Counted from the stretch's first letter, positions 27,526-40,136 are shown. The stretch: 64,000 nucleotides of DNA from Carallia brachiata (GCA_021464245.1 JADCRB010000068.1:7178134-7242133); one strand, 5' to 3'. Made by a program: numbers and translations. The notes: generated from the letters alone by a model not told the origin.

Positions 27526-27709
27526 GCACAAAAATGAGATGTTGAAATCAACGCATTACAACTTTTGTTGCTGTAACAAAACACTTAATTGTTGTAACGA
27601 AAAAACAAATAAAAAATACTTTTAATTTTTATTACAACACTTAATCATCTTGTTGCAGTAATAATGCGGTCGATTGTAATACGATTATTCATACATCTCA
27701 TTTTTATGC
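27526..27709. mobile_element. MITE with ~37-bp terminal inverted repeats
   Basis: The left end reads GCACAAAAATGAGATGTTGA. The reverse complement of the right end reads GCATAAAAATGAGATGTATG, and similarity continues to about 37 bases (CGCATTACAAC against CGTATTACAAT). At about 184 bp with no coding capacity, it is a MITE. I could not identify the target duplication and so cannot name the superfamily. Confidence 0.6.
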
Positions 27710-28384
27710 ATGACCCTTTTTTAATCTTTAAGTATATATATATTGTCCCACTATAAATTTTTATAATCGAGGATAACCAATTTTTTTTATGCCTCGGGGA
27801 ATAACTCCCGATTTGAGGGGACAATTCCTTCGTCAGGATTGCCGAATTTAGACAAGAAACTTCCTTTTTTGGTCACAGTACTCTTATGTTATCTAACATT
27901 TTTTTATTCAACGACATGTCATGTCAAATAAAACGACATTTGTCTTACTAATTTTTCCGTAAATTTTTTCCGTACTTTTTTTTATCTCTATCTCTCCCCA
28001 AAAAAAGTCACCTGCAATGGTATAATCCTAGAGAGGCAGTGGAAACTACCCTGCCCACATAGCTTTCCTACCTCCTTCCTTTTGTTTTTTTATTTTTTTT
28101 CCTTCAATAATAAATCCAAGTTTGGATCTGACTCAATGTTTGCCAAATCTATGTTCTACATTGACAGTTGTATAATTGTATATGCTTTTTTTTTTTAAGA
28201 AATATACAATTTTATATGATAATTTATAAAGAAAAGGGCAACTGTACCTACCAACCTTTCTATTGTTGTATGCGAACATCATATTCTAATAGAAGCGAAC
28301 ATTTTTGTTGGGAAAAAATAATTATATAATTATGTTGTCCAGCCATCTGTTCATACTTCACCATATTTATCCAAAAATTTTAAC

Positions 28385-28495
28385 AATTTGTATTTGCAGA
28401 GCTGATATGTAGTTGGACAGTTGATAGCAAGAAGGAGCCAAAAGGATATACATTTTGGAAAGCTGACATGGTCCGACGGTTAGCACCAAAATGAG
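28385..28495 (+). pseudogene. Subtilase 3'-end fragment
   Basis: The block at 28422-28480 reads VDSKKEPKGYTF and, one frame on, a GKLTWSDG-type segment. This matches the last part of the subtilase Fn3-like domain (compare VDSEKQPNGYVFGELTWYDG at the end of the intact gene). An extra T near 28457 breaks the frame. It is the remains of a second, same-strand tandem copy whose body has been deleted. Confidence 0.7.
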
Positions 28496-28511
28496 AATAA
28501 TTAGGAAGTAA

Positions 28512-29441
28512 GGGGGTGTTTGATTGGCTTTTTTTTTGCTTGGGAATGGGAATGAGTGATTCTCATTCTTGATGTTTGGTAGGAAAAAATCTCATTTTCA
28601 TTTCCTTATTTTTGAGGATGAGATTCCCCCATATATAGGAATCACCATTCTTACCTTTAAATAGTTAATCATTCTCATTCTCTCATCTTCTCTCTCACTT
28701 TGTAAATTGTTTTATAATAAAATACAATAAATCTCATAATAATAATAATAATAATAATAATAATTAATGATAATGATAAGAAAATAAATATTTGTATATT
28801 ATAATAAAATTAAATATTTCAAAAATTAAGATAAGAATTACATTATAAATGATATAATATTATCTATATTTTCATAATAATAATAACCATAATAATAAAA
28901 TTATTTGCATAAAAATTTCATAACTTTAATAATATTTATTATTTATTAATAATGACTTATTTTATAATATCTACAATATCATTTTGGTATAACAATTATT
29001 CAAACTTCTTCTTGTTATCATTATTAATAAAAATTTATGTTATTTTTTAAATTTTTGATTTTAATTTATGATGTTATTGTGAAATTAATAATAATAATAT
29101 AATAATAATAATATATTATATTATTATATTATTATATTATCGTTATTTAATATTTTTAATTTGAAATTATGTTACAATATTTTTATATTTTTAATTTTTA
29201 TTTTGATATTCATAATTTTTTATTTTTTGTATTTATTGGTTATTTATTTTTAGTGAAATAAATATTATCATATATTTGATATTGATTCCGATTCTAAAAT
29301 AAAACAAACGACTACAAAAGGTTTTGATTCCGATTTCTGAATAAACCAAACATATCATAAAAAAAATCATTCCGTTTCTGATTCCACTTAATTCCGATTC
29401 TAATTCCGATTCCGATTCCAACTCTTAAACCAAACGGCCCC
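28512..29441. mobile_element. PIF/Harbinger-like (Tourist-type) non-autonomous element
   Basis: The left terminus GGGGGTGTTTGATTGG pairs with the right terminus, which in reverse complement reads GGGGCCGTTTGGTTTAAG. Both sides carry a TAA triplet (28509-28511 and 29442-29444), the expected PIF/Harbinger target duplication. The 930-bp interior is AT-rich with a TAA microsatellite (28738-28763) and has no transposase. Confidence 0.65.
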
Positions 29442-29444
29442 TAA

Positions 29445-31013
29445 AATTGGAAACACTTGTGGGTGAAATAACCTGCAAAACTAACACCAATTTATTGGCA
29501 AATTGGAAAAACAGCAAACTCAAAGGTGTCAAAATTGATCACACTTGCCACCCAATTCTTAACTTAATAAAACCATATAACAAACAACCTCAAGAACTCA
29601 AAATTTTCTTTCTTAAGATAATTTATTCTGGATATTCTCCTGTCTATTGGTTTTAGAGGAGATTGAATGGATGTTTGAGAGAAGGACGAATAGTGTTATA
29701 TATATATATATATATATACTATTTGTTTTCAATTACTTATTTTATTGATCTGAATCTCTTGAGGATTTTGTTTATCTTTTCTTCGCCGCTCGACGACGTC
29801 ATATAACATGAATCCCTTACCTTCTTAAGATGCTGCAGAGACCAAACAAAATAAAAGTTTACAAGTAATCAAAATTCTCTGAAAACCCCCAAGACAGAGA
29901 TATGTAAGTCGCAAATATTCTTGGGTTTTCTTGTATCGTACTTCAAATGTTTTCAGAAGGTAAAAGGCTTATAGCTTACCATTTTTATGTCGTCTGATTT
30001 ACACCAGAGAGTTTATTTATAGAGCACGCTGCCCCGATGCAGGCAAACTTGATGGTCGACACCAACTATAAGAGCTCTTCTGTTCCGTTTTTTTAGGAGG
30101 TTTGACATTGTTCTTTGGATGAGCCAGGAGAAGCAATCGGCTCATTCAAATAGGACCCGGTATTCTAGGCTATTTTGGAGGTTCTTTTCTTTTTTCTTTG
30201 GTTTGATTGTGAAGGCTATTTTTAAGGCTTTTCATATTGTTAAACCATGCTACTTGGATGACTTCTTGACCAAATAAACGTCCACATTGACCCAGTATTG
30301 CAGGCTAATTGGAATGCTCTTTCCCATAGGTTTGGGTTATATTAACCTGATGTGTCCAAACTTACTTTAAATTAAAGAAAGTCCATGTTCATTGCATTGT
30401 GATTAAATAAGTAAAAAAAAAAAAAAAGTTTAATTAAATAGCCCTGACCAAAAGTTCAAACTAGAATTGAACTGAATTAAAATGAACTCAGTCTCAAACA
30501 TGTCTTTCCTTCTATTGTTGGCTTTTAACTCGGTGTTATGTCAGTATAGAAAACCAAAAAAAAAAAAAAAAACTCATTTTTTCAATTTGTCTATTTCAAA
30601 TTAGACAAATCACAAAGTAATTAATCAAAAAAAAAATCTAAATTTTTTGCAGAATGAAGAAAATCTTAATATTCCCAAAGCTTAATAATAAAAAAAAAAT
30701 TCTAATTGATAAGCTTTCTGTAAAGTTTATATTATCTAGAAGATTATAGTTTGAGATGAGGAAAAATGTAGCATTTACCCAGAAAATTATTCCTTTATGG
30801 TCTTATTACTTCACAAGCAAGTGCAAACAAGGTCTCGTTAATTTACGGCAAATCTCGACTGAGTCCTTGTTGCTACAGGCTACTGATTAATAAACGGTAG
30901 AGAAAGAGGATGTTATGTAAACTGAAGTCCGGGGTCGAAAATTTTTTTCGCTCAGATTATATAAGTTTGAACTTTGAAGGTGAGTAATAAAATAAAAATA
31001 GTATAAAAAATGA

Positions 31014-31044
<31 letters not shown>

Positions 31045-32118
31045 ATATTAATACATAAAAATTAAAAAAAATAGTGATATCATTTTCACATATTCGAATA
31101 TATAAGAAAGTAAAAATGAGTGGAAAGTTCAAACTGATTCTTAAAAAGTAACTTTTGACAACTTGCAGGATCTTGAATTAATTCTAAATGTTGGAGAAGA
31201 TCTTGAAGAGATCTTACTTCCTCATGAATTTATCTTGAATCGAGATCTTTTAGTCCAACCCCAATGTAACTTGATCTGAAAAAACCCAAATATAACGTGG
31301 GTTACTTTGCCCCGTATATTTAGCCATGTAGGATGGGTTTTGGCCCTCCTTTTACCAAAAAAAATTTTAAAAACAAAACCGGATCATCCATGAAAAAAAA
31401 AAATTAAATATATATTTTCATAAAGCAACAAGTGTGCCTAACTTGTTACCAAGTATTATTTACCTAGCGTGCCTAACCCAGTCCACGCCCCACTTTTTAT
31501 CAATCCTTCTTCTCCCCTATTTATATATTGGTTATTACCCTTTTTATAGACAAAAAATAATAAAACAAAAGAAAGTGTTTTTATAAATGTAATGCAAGTT
31601 TTTTTTTTTTTTCTGATAGTTTCAAATTTTGGGTCTCTTATCTCCTAAAATATCTCTTCTTTGAACTTCTTTCTTATCCTATCCCTTCGAAAAATCCTCC
31701 AACCATATCGCACTACAACCTAACAACCCTATGCATAAGTATTATTAAACTTAGGTCTATCTTCAGCCCCCACCATCACAGGTCACCGCCTCTTCTCATT
31801 TGTTCCTTCCACTCATTCTATTATTCTCTCTTCTCAATCCTATCATCCGTTCGTCCCCCAGGTAATTGTTATAATTACTTCTTTTTGGGCTTTTTTTTGT
31901 TCTGTTTTCTTAATTTGAAAAGCAGCCATCATTCTCATCGTGCAAAGCTTTCTCTTCCTCAGTCACCTATTTTGCACCCATTTGTAATACTACTTTTTTA
32001 ATTCGATTTCAGAACAGTCGTTGATCACACCTCAGCCCTGCAAATCAGCTTCCGAACAGTAACATTTCAGTTCCACTTCTTGCTTTTTCTTTTTTTCATA
32101 AACTTATTTCTCTAACAT
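29445..32118. other. Intergenic, simple repeats only
   Basis: No gene supported. A (TA)n tract lies at 29693-29718, another AT microsatellite at about 31016-31038, and several A-runs elsewhere. A C/T-rich stretch from 31620 to 32100 with CAG acceptor-like sites may be a leader of the small ORF at 32166. Confidence 0.4.
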
Positions 32119-32165
32119 ATGTTTGCTGTGATGACAGGTACTTTGGACGCAGATTGTCTTCCACT

Positions 32166-32405
32166 ATGCTTCAATTCAATATTAATAGGAAGGTTCTTCG
32201 GGCGGTTGTTTGGGAGCCTCTTTCTTTTATATTTCGTTGTATTTTTATTTTCCTTTTCTCTTCGTTTCTTTATGCCTGTTGGAGCGGAAATTGGGAGTCT
32301 TTTTTCCGCGATTTAAGCGCAATGGTTAATTTAGCGTTAAGTATGCTGTTGGGTTCATGCATAGTCCTTGCCCAGGAGTGTTACAAAAAATCTAAGCAGG
32401 TTTAG
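32166..32405 (+). CDS. Small hypothetical membrane protein
   Basis: A 79-codon ORF starting at an ATG shortly after a GACAG acceptor-like site (32138). It has two hydrophobic stretches. The first, near residues 19-38, reads FIFRCIFIFLFSSFLYACW, and the second, near residues 53-70, is LALSMLLGSCIVLA. It ends in a basic CYKKSKQV tail. The layout would suit a small two-pass membrane protein. I recognise no family, and the ORF could be chance. Transcript evidence would decide. Confidence 0.3.
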   Translation: MLQFNINRKVLRAVVWEPLSFIFRCIFIFLFSSFLYACWSGNWESFFRDLSAMVNLALSMLLGSCIVLAQECYKKSKQV

Positions 32406-34670
32406 ATTTAGTGAATATTATTTATGCATGAATTTTTTTGTCAGTTTTCAAAATTTCTGTTCAATAATTATTTAAATCTCCACAAGGCATTCTTTCATAT
32501 AATTTTATATTATTGTATACGTGTGTAGTAGTAGTAGCAGCAGCAGTAGTAGTAATAATTACATGTCATGTATTTGAAAATCAACAAATCTGGCATTCAT
32601 GTTTGGAGGAAATCCCATGAGTAATATTGCAAAGATGCAAAGTTAGAGAAGTAGAGACGCTTGATTTCCCGATTTAATGGCTAATAGCTAATAGCTAATG
32701 GTAGACTTATCAACAAAACAATAGCGCCAGGAGAGAATTTATTATATATGTATAGGATGCATAGTTGAAGAGAATTAGTTATCGGAGAAATTGCCCCCCC
32801 CCCCCCACAAAAAAGAAAAAGAAAAGAAGTTCTTTGTCCTTATTCGTATATACAGATTTCTATTTTGAGTCACTGGGATAATTATGTATATTTTTCTCAA
32901 GTATATTAAATAAAATATGAATCTATTGTAGCAGCAGATCCCACAGTATCTTCTGCATGGTAAAGTTAATTCTTCAAAATTGAAGTCGATCTTATCGCCA
33001 GTGTTTCTTGGCATATTTATTTATACAAGAGAAGTCGTCGCAACTCTTTTTGCATGGTGGCCTAGTGGGGATCAACGTAGTTGGATCGAGAGAACTTGTT
33101 TGCCTTATATAATACATATATGAGTTGTACCAATTGACTAATTCCATACCTTATTATCTTTTTTTTTAGGTCAAAATTTGTACTTTATTAATTAGTTTAT
33201 TAGTATGCTTAGAACTAGCAAAATGTTAACCCGAGTAAATACATTTTTTTTCAAAAAAAAAAATATTATCAAATATTTTTTTGTTTATTTATTATTCGTG
33301 TAAAAGTCTTCGTCATTCCCAAATGCTTGCTTCTCAAATCTCAACCGTTACTAGGAGACATTGGATAAAAGCACTGACACAAGGATGTCACAAAATAGGT
33401 CTTGGAAAAAAAAAAAAAAGTCCTGAGTGATCTATAGGCCTTACTGAGTGATCTATGGATGGAAGTTGGAACCTCCTCCCCCACTCCAGAACTAGAGATT
33501 AAAAAACTATCCTGTTGAAGTCAACCAAAAAGGTTAAATTATTTTATGAATAAAGATAAATATTATAAAAATTTGAGATTTCACGATTAAGTTTTAAAAT
33601 TTTAAGTAATATTAAATATATTAAAACTAAAGTTAATTTTAAAAGATAAAAATAAAATTATTAAAAATTTTCTGTCACATCAGTAAAATAAAACTAATTC
33701 ATGAGGAAAAAAACGTTTGTATTATATATTACAAAAAAGATGTATAGTTAGACGCATGTACCCATACTGAATCCAAATCCAACGCGGTAAAGAATAAAAA
33801 AATAGTAAGAAAAGGTTAATGGATCTGAGGTGGTATATGAAATTAAAAAAAAAAAAAAAGAAAGAAAATGGTAAATGAAAAAACGTACGAAAAAATTAGT
33901 GGGAAACTTCCTACCAACATTCGCAACCCCGCCCAATGTCGGGATAATTTGGATAATAGCAAACGGAAATATGTGGATTAGGAAAGAAATCAGAGAAATA
34001 AGATGTAAATGTTGGGGATAAGCACATTTTTAAATTTATGTGTTTGAGTTTATTTTAATTAAATCTTAAATATTAAGGTCGTTTTATTTAAATTCGACAC
34101 ATTAGTAAATTTCTTTCAATCTAAGTCCTAAACTGGACAGAGGGTTATTTGACCATTAAATCTTACTTTGACCACATTTTAATATTAAGTAAAATTAGAA
34201 ATACATTATTTTAACTTATTAAAGTGAATAAAAAAATACAAATATGTCATTTTAACTAAATATAAGTAAATAAATTGTAAAAAAACAAAAAAATATAAAA
34301 ACAAAAGAAAATCCACCAAAGTAAATTAAATCGGTGAGACTTAGAGGTCAATTTAAGGCTTAATGATCAATTTTACCGAAAACATTTTTTCGATTTCTCA
34401 CTTATTACCTGTAACGTCAATATCTTGTGATGACATGACATGATACGTGGTATGTTAAAAATTAATTTTTTAAAAATATTTTTTCATTATTTTTTGTATA
34501 TAATTAATCAAAAAAATTTAAAAATTTCAACTCTCTCTTCCTCCTCCTCTATTTCTATCCTATCTCATCCCTCTTCTTCAGTATTTTGTAGTTTCGGTGT
34601 GCTGAAAGAGTCCTTGGTAATAGGGTCGTTTACAGTTCAGTTACCTGAACTAAAACACCATAACTATTTC
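32406..34670. other. Intergenic, no supported gene
   Basis: AT-rich. A C-run (32795-32807) and several A-runs are the only notable features. Confidence 0.4.
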
Positions 34671-35755
34671 TAAACTGAAATTTTTGTTTACACAAAATTA
34701 GAAATTGTTCACGAATTGAAAATTCGGTTAACTAAATTTAATAACAAAAAGATTTAAATTTATAATCTGAATGTAAAAAATTATTTTTGATATATATTTT
34801 GGTAAAAAATTATAACTATCATTATATATAAAAAATAAATAACTAATTATTTGAGATACAATAATATTTTGTTAACATTTCTCTGTTAATAATTGTTGCA
34901 TTAGTAATATTTTCCCTATTTTATATATATAGTATTTTGGTTTAATTCAGTTAACTATGTTGTTTTAATGATAGAAATGAAAACTAAATTGAAAATTTCA
35001 ACTTTTGTTTCATTCAGTTAACTAATTATAAAATCAATTCAGTTAATTAAAAATTTAGTTCAATTTTCTTGACTAACTAAAATTTTTATTTTTAAACACC
35101 CCTGCTTAGTAGTACCAGGACTTGGCTTTACTAGCCCTTTGTTGACTATCATGGCTGTCCCCATCTTAACTTCAAATTTCATTTATTGCAACTAAATTCT
35201 ATGGGGTCTCAATAGGTTTTGTGTAGACAAAGGAAAAAATTTTAAACTGAAATTTTCAATTATACAAAATTAAAAACCGTTCCCGAATTGAAATTCGGTT
35301 AACTAAAAATTTTGATTCAGGTTCATTTAACTATTTGGCTAATTGAATTTAATAACAAAATGATTTAAATTTATAATCTCAATGTAAAAAAATATTTTTG
35401 GTAAATAATTATAGAGTGTCGTTACATGGAAGCAAAAAAGAAGGCGCAAAACAGACGGAAAATTTTTTTGTGCAACCAGCTAATTATTTACGTAAGCAGA
35501 CACCTAATTTCTGCAATAAAAAATAGATGAAAAATACTCTCAAATTTGTTGCAATAATTCAATGTCTCGTTACACAAATAAACCAGTTGGTAACACAAAC
35601 AAATTTTCCTGTTTTTTTCCGCGTCCTCCTTTTTTCTGTCCACCTAAAATTTCTGAAAATTATAACTATCATTTTATATAAAAAAAATAAATAAGTAATT
35701 ATTTAAAATATAATAATATTTTTTAACATTTATTTGTTAATAATTGTTGCATTAG

Positions 35756-35799
<44 letters not shown>

Positions 35800-36096
35800 T
35801 TCAGTTTAGTTCGGTTAATTAAATTGTTTTAAGGTTAGAAATTGAAATTTTCAATTTTTGTTCAGTTTGATTAATTAATTATAAAATCAGTTCGATTAAC
35901 TAAAAATTCAATTCAATTTTTTTAATTAACTGAAATTTTTTATTTTTTGAATGCCTATACTTAGTAGTCCAAGACTTGGCTTTACTGGCCCTTTGTTGAC
36001 TATCATGGTTGTCCCCATCTTAACTTCAAATTTTTATTTATTGCAACTAAATTCTATGGGATCTTAACGAGTTTTGTGCAGACAAAGGAAAAATAT
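34671..36096 (+). repeat. Direct tandem duplication (two diverged units)
   Basis: Unit 1 (about 34671-35240) and unit 2 (about 35243-36096) share the same order of landmarks. These include GAATTGAAATTCGGTTAAC, TTTAAATTTATAATCT, GACTTGGCTTTACT and CCCTTTGTTGACTATCATGG, and both end at a GACAAAGGAAAAA segment. Unit 2 is longer because a MITE (35414-35655) and a (TA)n tract (about 35758-35795) expanded in it. I see no coding capacity. Confidence 0.75.
35414..35655. mobile_element. Mutator-like MITE, copy A, inside duplication unit 2
   Basis: Absent from the matching place in unit 1, which still shows an uninterrupted AAAAATTATAACTATC site. It is flanked by ATAATTATA (35405-35413) and AAAATTATA (35656-35664), a 9-bp target duplication with one mismatch. 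Nine-base duplications are typical of the Mutator superfamily. It is the same family as the copy at 37001. Confidence 0.75.
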
Positions 36097-36991
36097 CAAA
36101 GGATAAGTTTTAATTTGGGGACCATACTTAGGTGGCCAAACAGCATTCAAATGTCACTTGATTTATAGATAGTAAGTATATTTTGTACAACCGTAGTTAA
36201 AAAATGAATCAAAAAAATAATAACATTTTTTTCATATCACTTTTTGTTATTACAGTTGTACAAAATGTACTTTTTATTACACAAAACATAAGTATGGAAA
36301 TTGTTTGACTACCAAATGGTATGACCACTAACTTTTTTTTTTATTTTAATGGGGTTTAAGGGCTACAGGTCGAAGAAACTTTGTTGAACATTAATTTAGT
36401 AATACCAAATTTTTTGTAGTCAGAGTTTCTCTCAAACAGAGCAAAATTAGTTGTTTTATATGTTTTTGTTATGGCAATAATAAGAAAATTTCCAAGAAAT
36501 AAAACAATCTTTTACAAGATATCACTATGGCCCTCCTCTTACCGTCATCTCAAGTTATGTAACAGGCAAAGTTATTTTTAAACCATAAATTTATATTAGA
36601 TTTTGATTGTATATGCAATTGAATGTTAATAGTTACAATTGTCCAATCTACCTAAGATATAGATGCAAATGGTGATAATGTACAGAAAATAAAATTTCGT
36701 AATAAAGCTGAATTTATTGTGATCGAAATTGTTGCATTTGGCACCGCCTTCATATAATTTCATCGTCAAATAATGGATGTTTGTTATATTAAAGTAATTT
36801 ATGAGTATATAAAGTCAAAATTTTCCGTGAATTATGATTTATGCTTTTGAAGTCCAAATAAATATGGTATATGAGATACATATATTCCTTAGCAAAAAGA
36901 GAAATATAATTTTACCTTAGTGTATTATAATTTGTGTAAATATTATTTTTTAAGTAATTAGAAAAATATCATGTAAAAAATTAATTATGTT
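36097..36991. other. AT-rich intergenic
   Basis: I see nothing recognisable between the tandem duplication and the second MITE. Confidence 0.4.
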
Positions 36992-37000
36992 AAATAATAA

Positions 37001-37245
37001 GAGCACCATTATGTGGACGTGAAAAAAAAAAACGTGAAACAAACAGGAAAATTTTTTTATGCAACCAATTAGTTTATTTGTGCAATAAGACGCTAATTTG
37101 TGCTACGAAAATATAGATGAAAAAATGCTCTCAAATTTTATTGCAATAATTCAGTGTCTCGTTGCACAAATTAACCAACTGGTTGCACAAATAAATTTTC
37201 CTGTATTTTCTACGTCCTTTTTTTCACGTCCACCTAAAATTTTTG
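37001..37245. mobile_element. Mutator-like MITE, copy B
   Basis: Flanked by a perfect 9-bp duplication AAATAATAA (36992-37000 and 37246-37254). The terminal inverted repeats share GTGGACGTGAAAAAAA, read forward at 37013 and as its complement ending near 37233. At 245 bp it is non-coding and clearly homologous to the 35414-35655 copy. Confidence 0.8.
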
Positions 37246-37459
37246 AAATAATAATTATTAAATTATAAAATAAAAATAATAAACAAATAATAAAATTTGG
37301 TAAAGATCAGTGGCTAGAGGAAGTGAGTCTTTATATAATGCTTTCTACAATTAAACTTATTCGATTTTTTGATGTGTTTGTTTTTGGGAAGCTAGTTTGG
37401 TCCCATTGAAGATATAAGTATGTAGTAAAGACACCATGTTAAATATTTGAAGGGTTTTA

Positions 37460-37640
37460 GGGTCTGTTTGTTGTGCGAAGGAAAAGGAGTGAGAGAAAGA
37501 AAAATATAATCATTACTATATACTTTTCTTTTTTATATTTCTTTCTTCTCACTTTATACACAACTCCAAACAATTTTATTTTCTCTTCACTTTTTCTCTC
37601 ACAAATTACTATTCATTTTTCTTTCACCATACTTTCTTTC
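37460..37640. mobile_element. PIF/Harbinger-like MITE, cut by the assembly gap
   Basis: It starts after a TTA with GGGTCTGTTTG, and its interior matches the reverse complement of the MITE at 45996-46362 (shared CACAAATTACTATTCA and TTTCTTTCACCATA). The right half is in the N gap. Confidence 0.6.
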
Positions 37641-38120
37641 NNNNNNNNNNNNNNNNNNNNNNNNNNNNNNNNNNNNNNNNNNNNNNNNNNNNNNNNNNNN
37701 NNNNNNNNNNNNNNNNNNNNNNNNNNNNNNNNNNNNNNNNNNNNNNNNNNNNNNNNNNNNNNNNNNNNNNNNNNNNNNNNNNNNNNNNNNNNNNNNNNNN
37801 NNNNNNNNNNNNNNNNNNNNNNNNNNNNNNNNNNNNNNNNNNNNNNNNNNNNNNNNNNNNNNNNNNNNNNNNNNNNNNNNNNNNNNNNNNNNNNNNNNNN
37901 NNNNNNNNNNNNNNNNNNNNNNNNNNNNNNNNNNNNNNNNNNNNNNNNNNNNNNNNNNNNNNNNNNNNNNNNNNNNNNNNNNNNNNNNNNNNNNNNNNNN
38001 NNNNNNNNNNNNNNNNNNNNNNNNNNNNNNNNNNNNNNNNNNNNNNNNNNNNNNNNNNNNNNNNNNNNNNNNNNNNNNNNNNNNNNNNNNNNNNNNNNNN
38101 NNNNNNNNNNNNNNNNNNNN
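37641..38120. other. Assembly gap (480 N)
   Basis: A run of N. A 242-codon ORF that spans it is an artefact of translating N. Confidence 0.99.
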
Positions 38121-38559
38121 TGTCAGTACAAATTCATTTTTCCAATTATCCCGACATTAGAGCACCCGATTTTGAATTTCAAAAAGCCAAACCCAAAATG
38201 ATGGCTTCCGTTTCACTGCCTTTCTTAATTCCTTTTAGTCAGTGGGTTCCATTTACACGTGGCGTATGGATCCCATTTAGGTAGATTTGTCTGGCTATGT
38301 AATAGCCCTTTATATATTATTACTTTTATTTTATAGGATTATGGTTTGAGGGGAGAATTGAATTACTGACTCACTGAAGGCATTTTAAATTAATAAGTAG
38401 CCTTTGTGCACTGGATGAGCATCCAGACAAATTTGTCGATATTCCCTACAAAATGCAACTTGTGTTGAGTTTTTTTGGAAAAATATTTTTTTGAAGAAAT
38501 TATAAAATTAAAATATAAAATTAAATGGGTGTTAGTTTATAACTTAATGCATAGATATC
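38121..38559. other. Short intergenic stretch after the gap
   Basis: No gene. The last bases, ATATC at 38555-38559, are the left target duplication of the following LTR element. Confidence 0.5.
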
Positions 38560-40136
38560 TATTGTGATCCAGCCTGTATTTAGTGTTGTTGGTGGAAAAG
38601 GAAAAGAGACAAAAGTCTAGTTTGTAGACTTTGATGATCACCTTTAAGACTTTGGTGATATTTGATGGACTTTGGTGGTTGGTGGCCAACAAGGCCATGT
38701 GCTTCTTTTGAAATTAACCAACAACTAATTTTGGCTATTTGTATAATTGATCCCTATAAAAGGGATCAATTGGACACAAAGAAGGAGCATTGGTGCCATG
38801 TACCAATCAGTGGGAGAAGAGAGGTTTAGAGAGGGACTAAGAGCAGAGTTAGCTCTTTTGATTTTGAGTCTCGCACTTTCGTGTGTTGTGAGATTTGTGT
38901 AAATACAGTGAGTGTCTATTTGGATGTATTGGACTTTTGGGTATTGTGAGCCTTTTGTGACACACTGTAATTCTTTATTTGTATGGTTAATGAAATTCTT
39001 GTCTGTCTATTTGGATGTATCGGACTTTTGGGTATTGTGAGCCTTTTGTGACACACTGTAATTCTTTATTTGTATGGTTAATGAAATTCTTGTCCGTCTT
39101 CGCCCGTGGACGTAGGCTTTAAACCGAACCACGTTATATTTGCGTGTCTATTTTTCTTTTCCCTACACTTCTATATTTTTGTTGGTGTTCACTTCCACAC
39201 TTCCGCTGTCCAACAGTGGTATTAGAGTTGAGGTTCTGTTTTGAGCAGTTCAGGTATGACATCAACAAAATTTGTTATCAAGTTTGGTTGCAAAATCAGT
39301 TTTTGTCACCGTCAAGTTGTTCTTGACTAAACTGATTTGCTTTGTTTGGGAAAAAGGAAATATTGATTTGTGATAAAAAAAGAAAATCCTCACTTGGATA
39401 TCCCATCTCAATTTGGAGAAGACTTCGTTGAAGGAAATTTTGTTTTGTTATTACATCACTTGACTCTCAGTTGTATTTAGAAAGCGCCCATTCTAGTTTT
39501 GAGGGGGAGCTTGTAGCTGGTTTGGAGAAGCCAATGATGATGCTCGTTTCTCTGTAAATACAGTCTGGAGGGGGAAAATGTTGTGATCCAGCCTGTATTT
39601 GACGTTGTTGGTAGAAAAGGAAAAGAGGCAAAAGTCCAGTTTGTAGACTTTGATGATCACCTTTAGGACTTTAGTGATATTTGGTGGACTTTAGTGGCTT
39701 GGTGGCCAACAAGGTCATGTGCTTCTTTTAAAATTAACCAACAATTAATTTTGACCATTTGTATAATTGATCTCTATAAAAGGAATCAATTGGAGGTAGA
39801 GAAGGGGCAATGGTGCCATGTACCAATCAGTAGGATAAGAGAGGTTTAGAGAGGGACTAAGAGCAAAGTTAGCTCTTTTGGTTTTGAGTCCCGCATTCTC
39901 ATGTGTTGTGAGGTTTGCTCAAGTACAGTGAGTGTCTATGTGGGTGTATCGGCCTTTTGGATATTGTGAGCCTTTTATGAGATGCTGTAATTCTTTATTT
40001 GCTTAGTTAATGAAATTCTTGTCCGTCTACGCCCGTGAATATAAACTTTAAACCGAATCACGTTATATTTGTGTGTCTATTTTTCTTTTCCCTACACTTC
40101 TATATTTTTGTTGGTGTTCGCTTCCGCTGCCCAACA
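38560..40136 (+). mobile_element. Non-autonomous Ty1/copia-type LTR element (TRIM/LARD-like) with TSD
   Basis: The 5' LTR (38560-39215) and 3' LTR (39579-40136) enclose only 363 bases. The target duplication ATATC is perfect (38555-38559 and 40137-40141). Just inside the 5' LTR, TGGTATTAGAG (39217-39227) matches the methionine-tRNA primer-binding site TGGTATCAGAG with one change. Just before the 3' LTR is a polypurine tract GGAGGGGGAAAA (39568-39578). A TATAAAAGG box lies at 38755 in the 5' LTR. No protein is encoded, so mobilisation would depend on another element. The first two bases of the 5' LTR read TA where the 3' LTR has TG. Confidence 0.92.
38914..39095 (+). repeat. 91-bp tandem duplication inside the 5' LTR only
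   Basis: A segment starting GTCTATTTGGATGTAT occurs at 38914 and again at 39005. The 3' LTR has it once, which accounts for nearly all of the 98-base length difference between the LTRs. The duplication therefore arose after insertion, or was acquired unequally during reverse transcription. Confidence 0.85.

Noticed and set aside
35758..35795. (TA)n tract as a regulatory hairpin
   Set aside because: An ordinary dinucleotide microsatellite inside a duplicated AT-rich unit.
37473..38201. 242-codon ORF with a long run of X
   Set aside because: It is created by translating through the N gap; its real ends are MITE sequence and unrelated flank.
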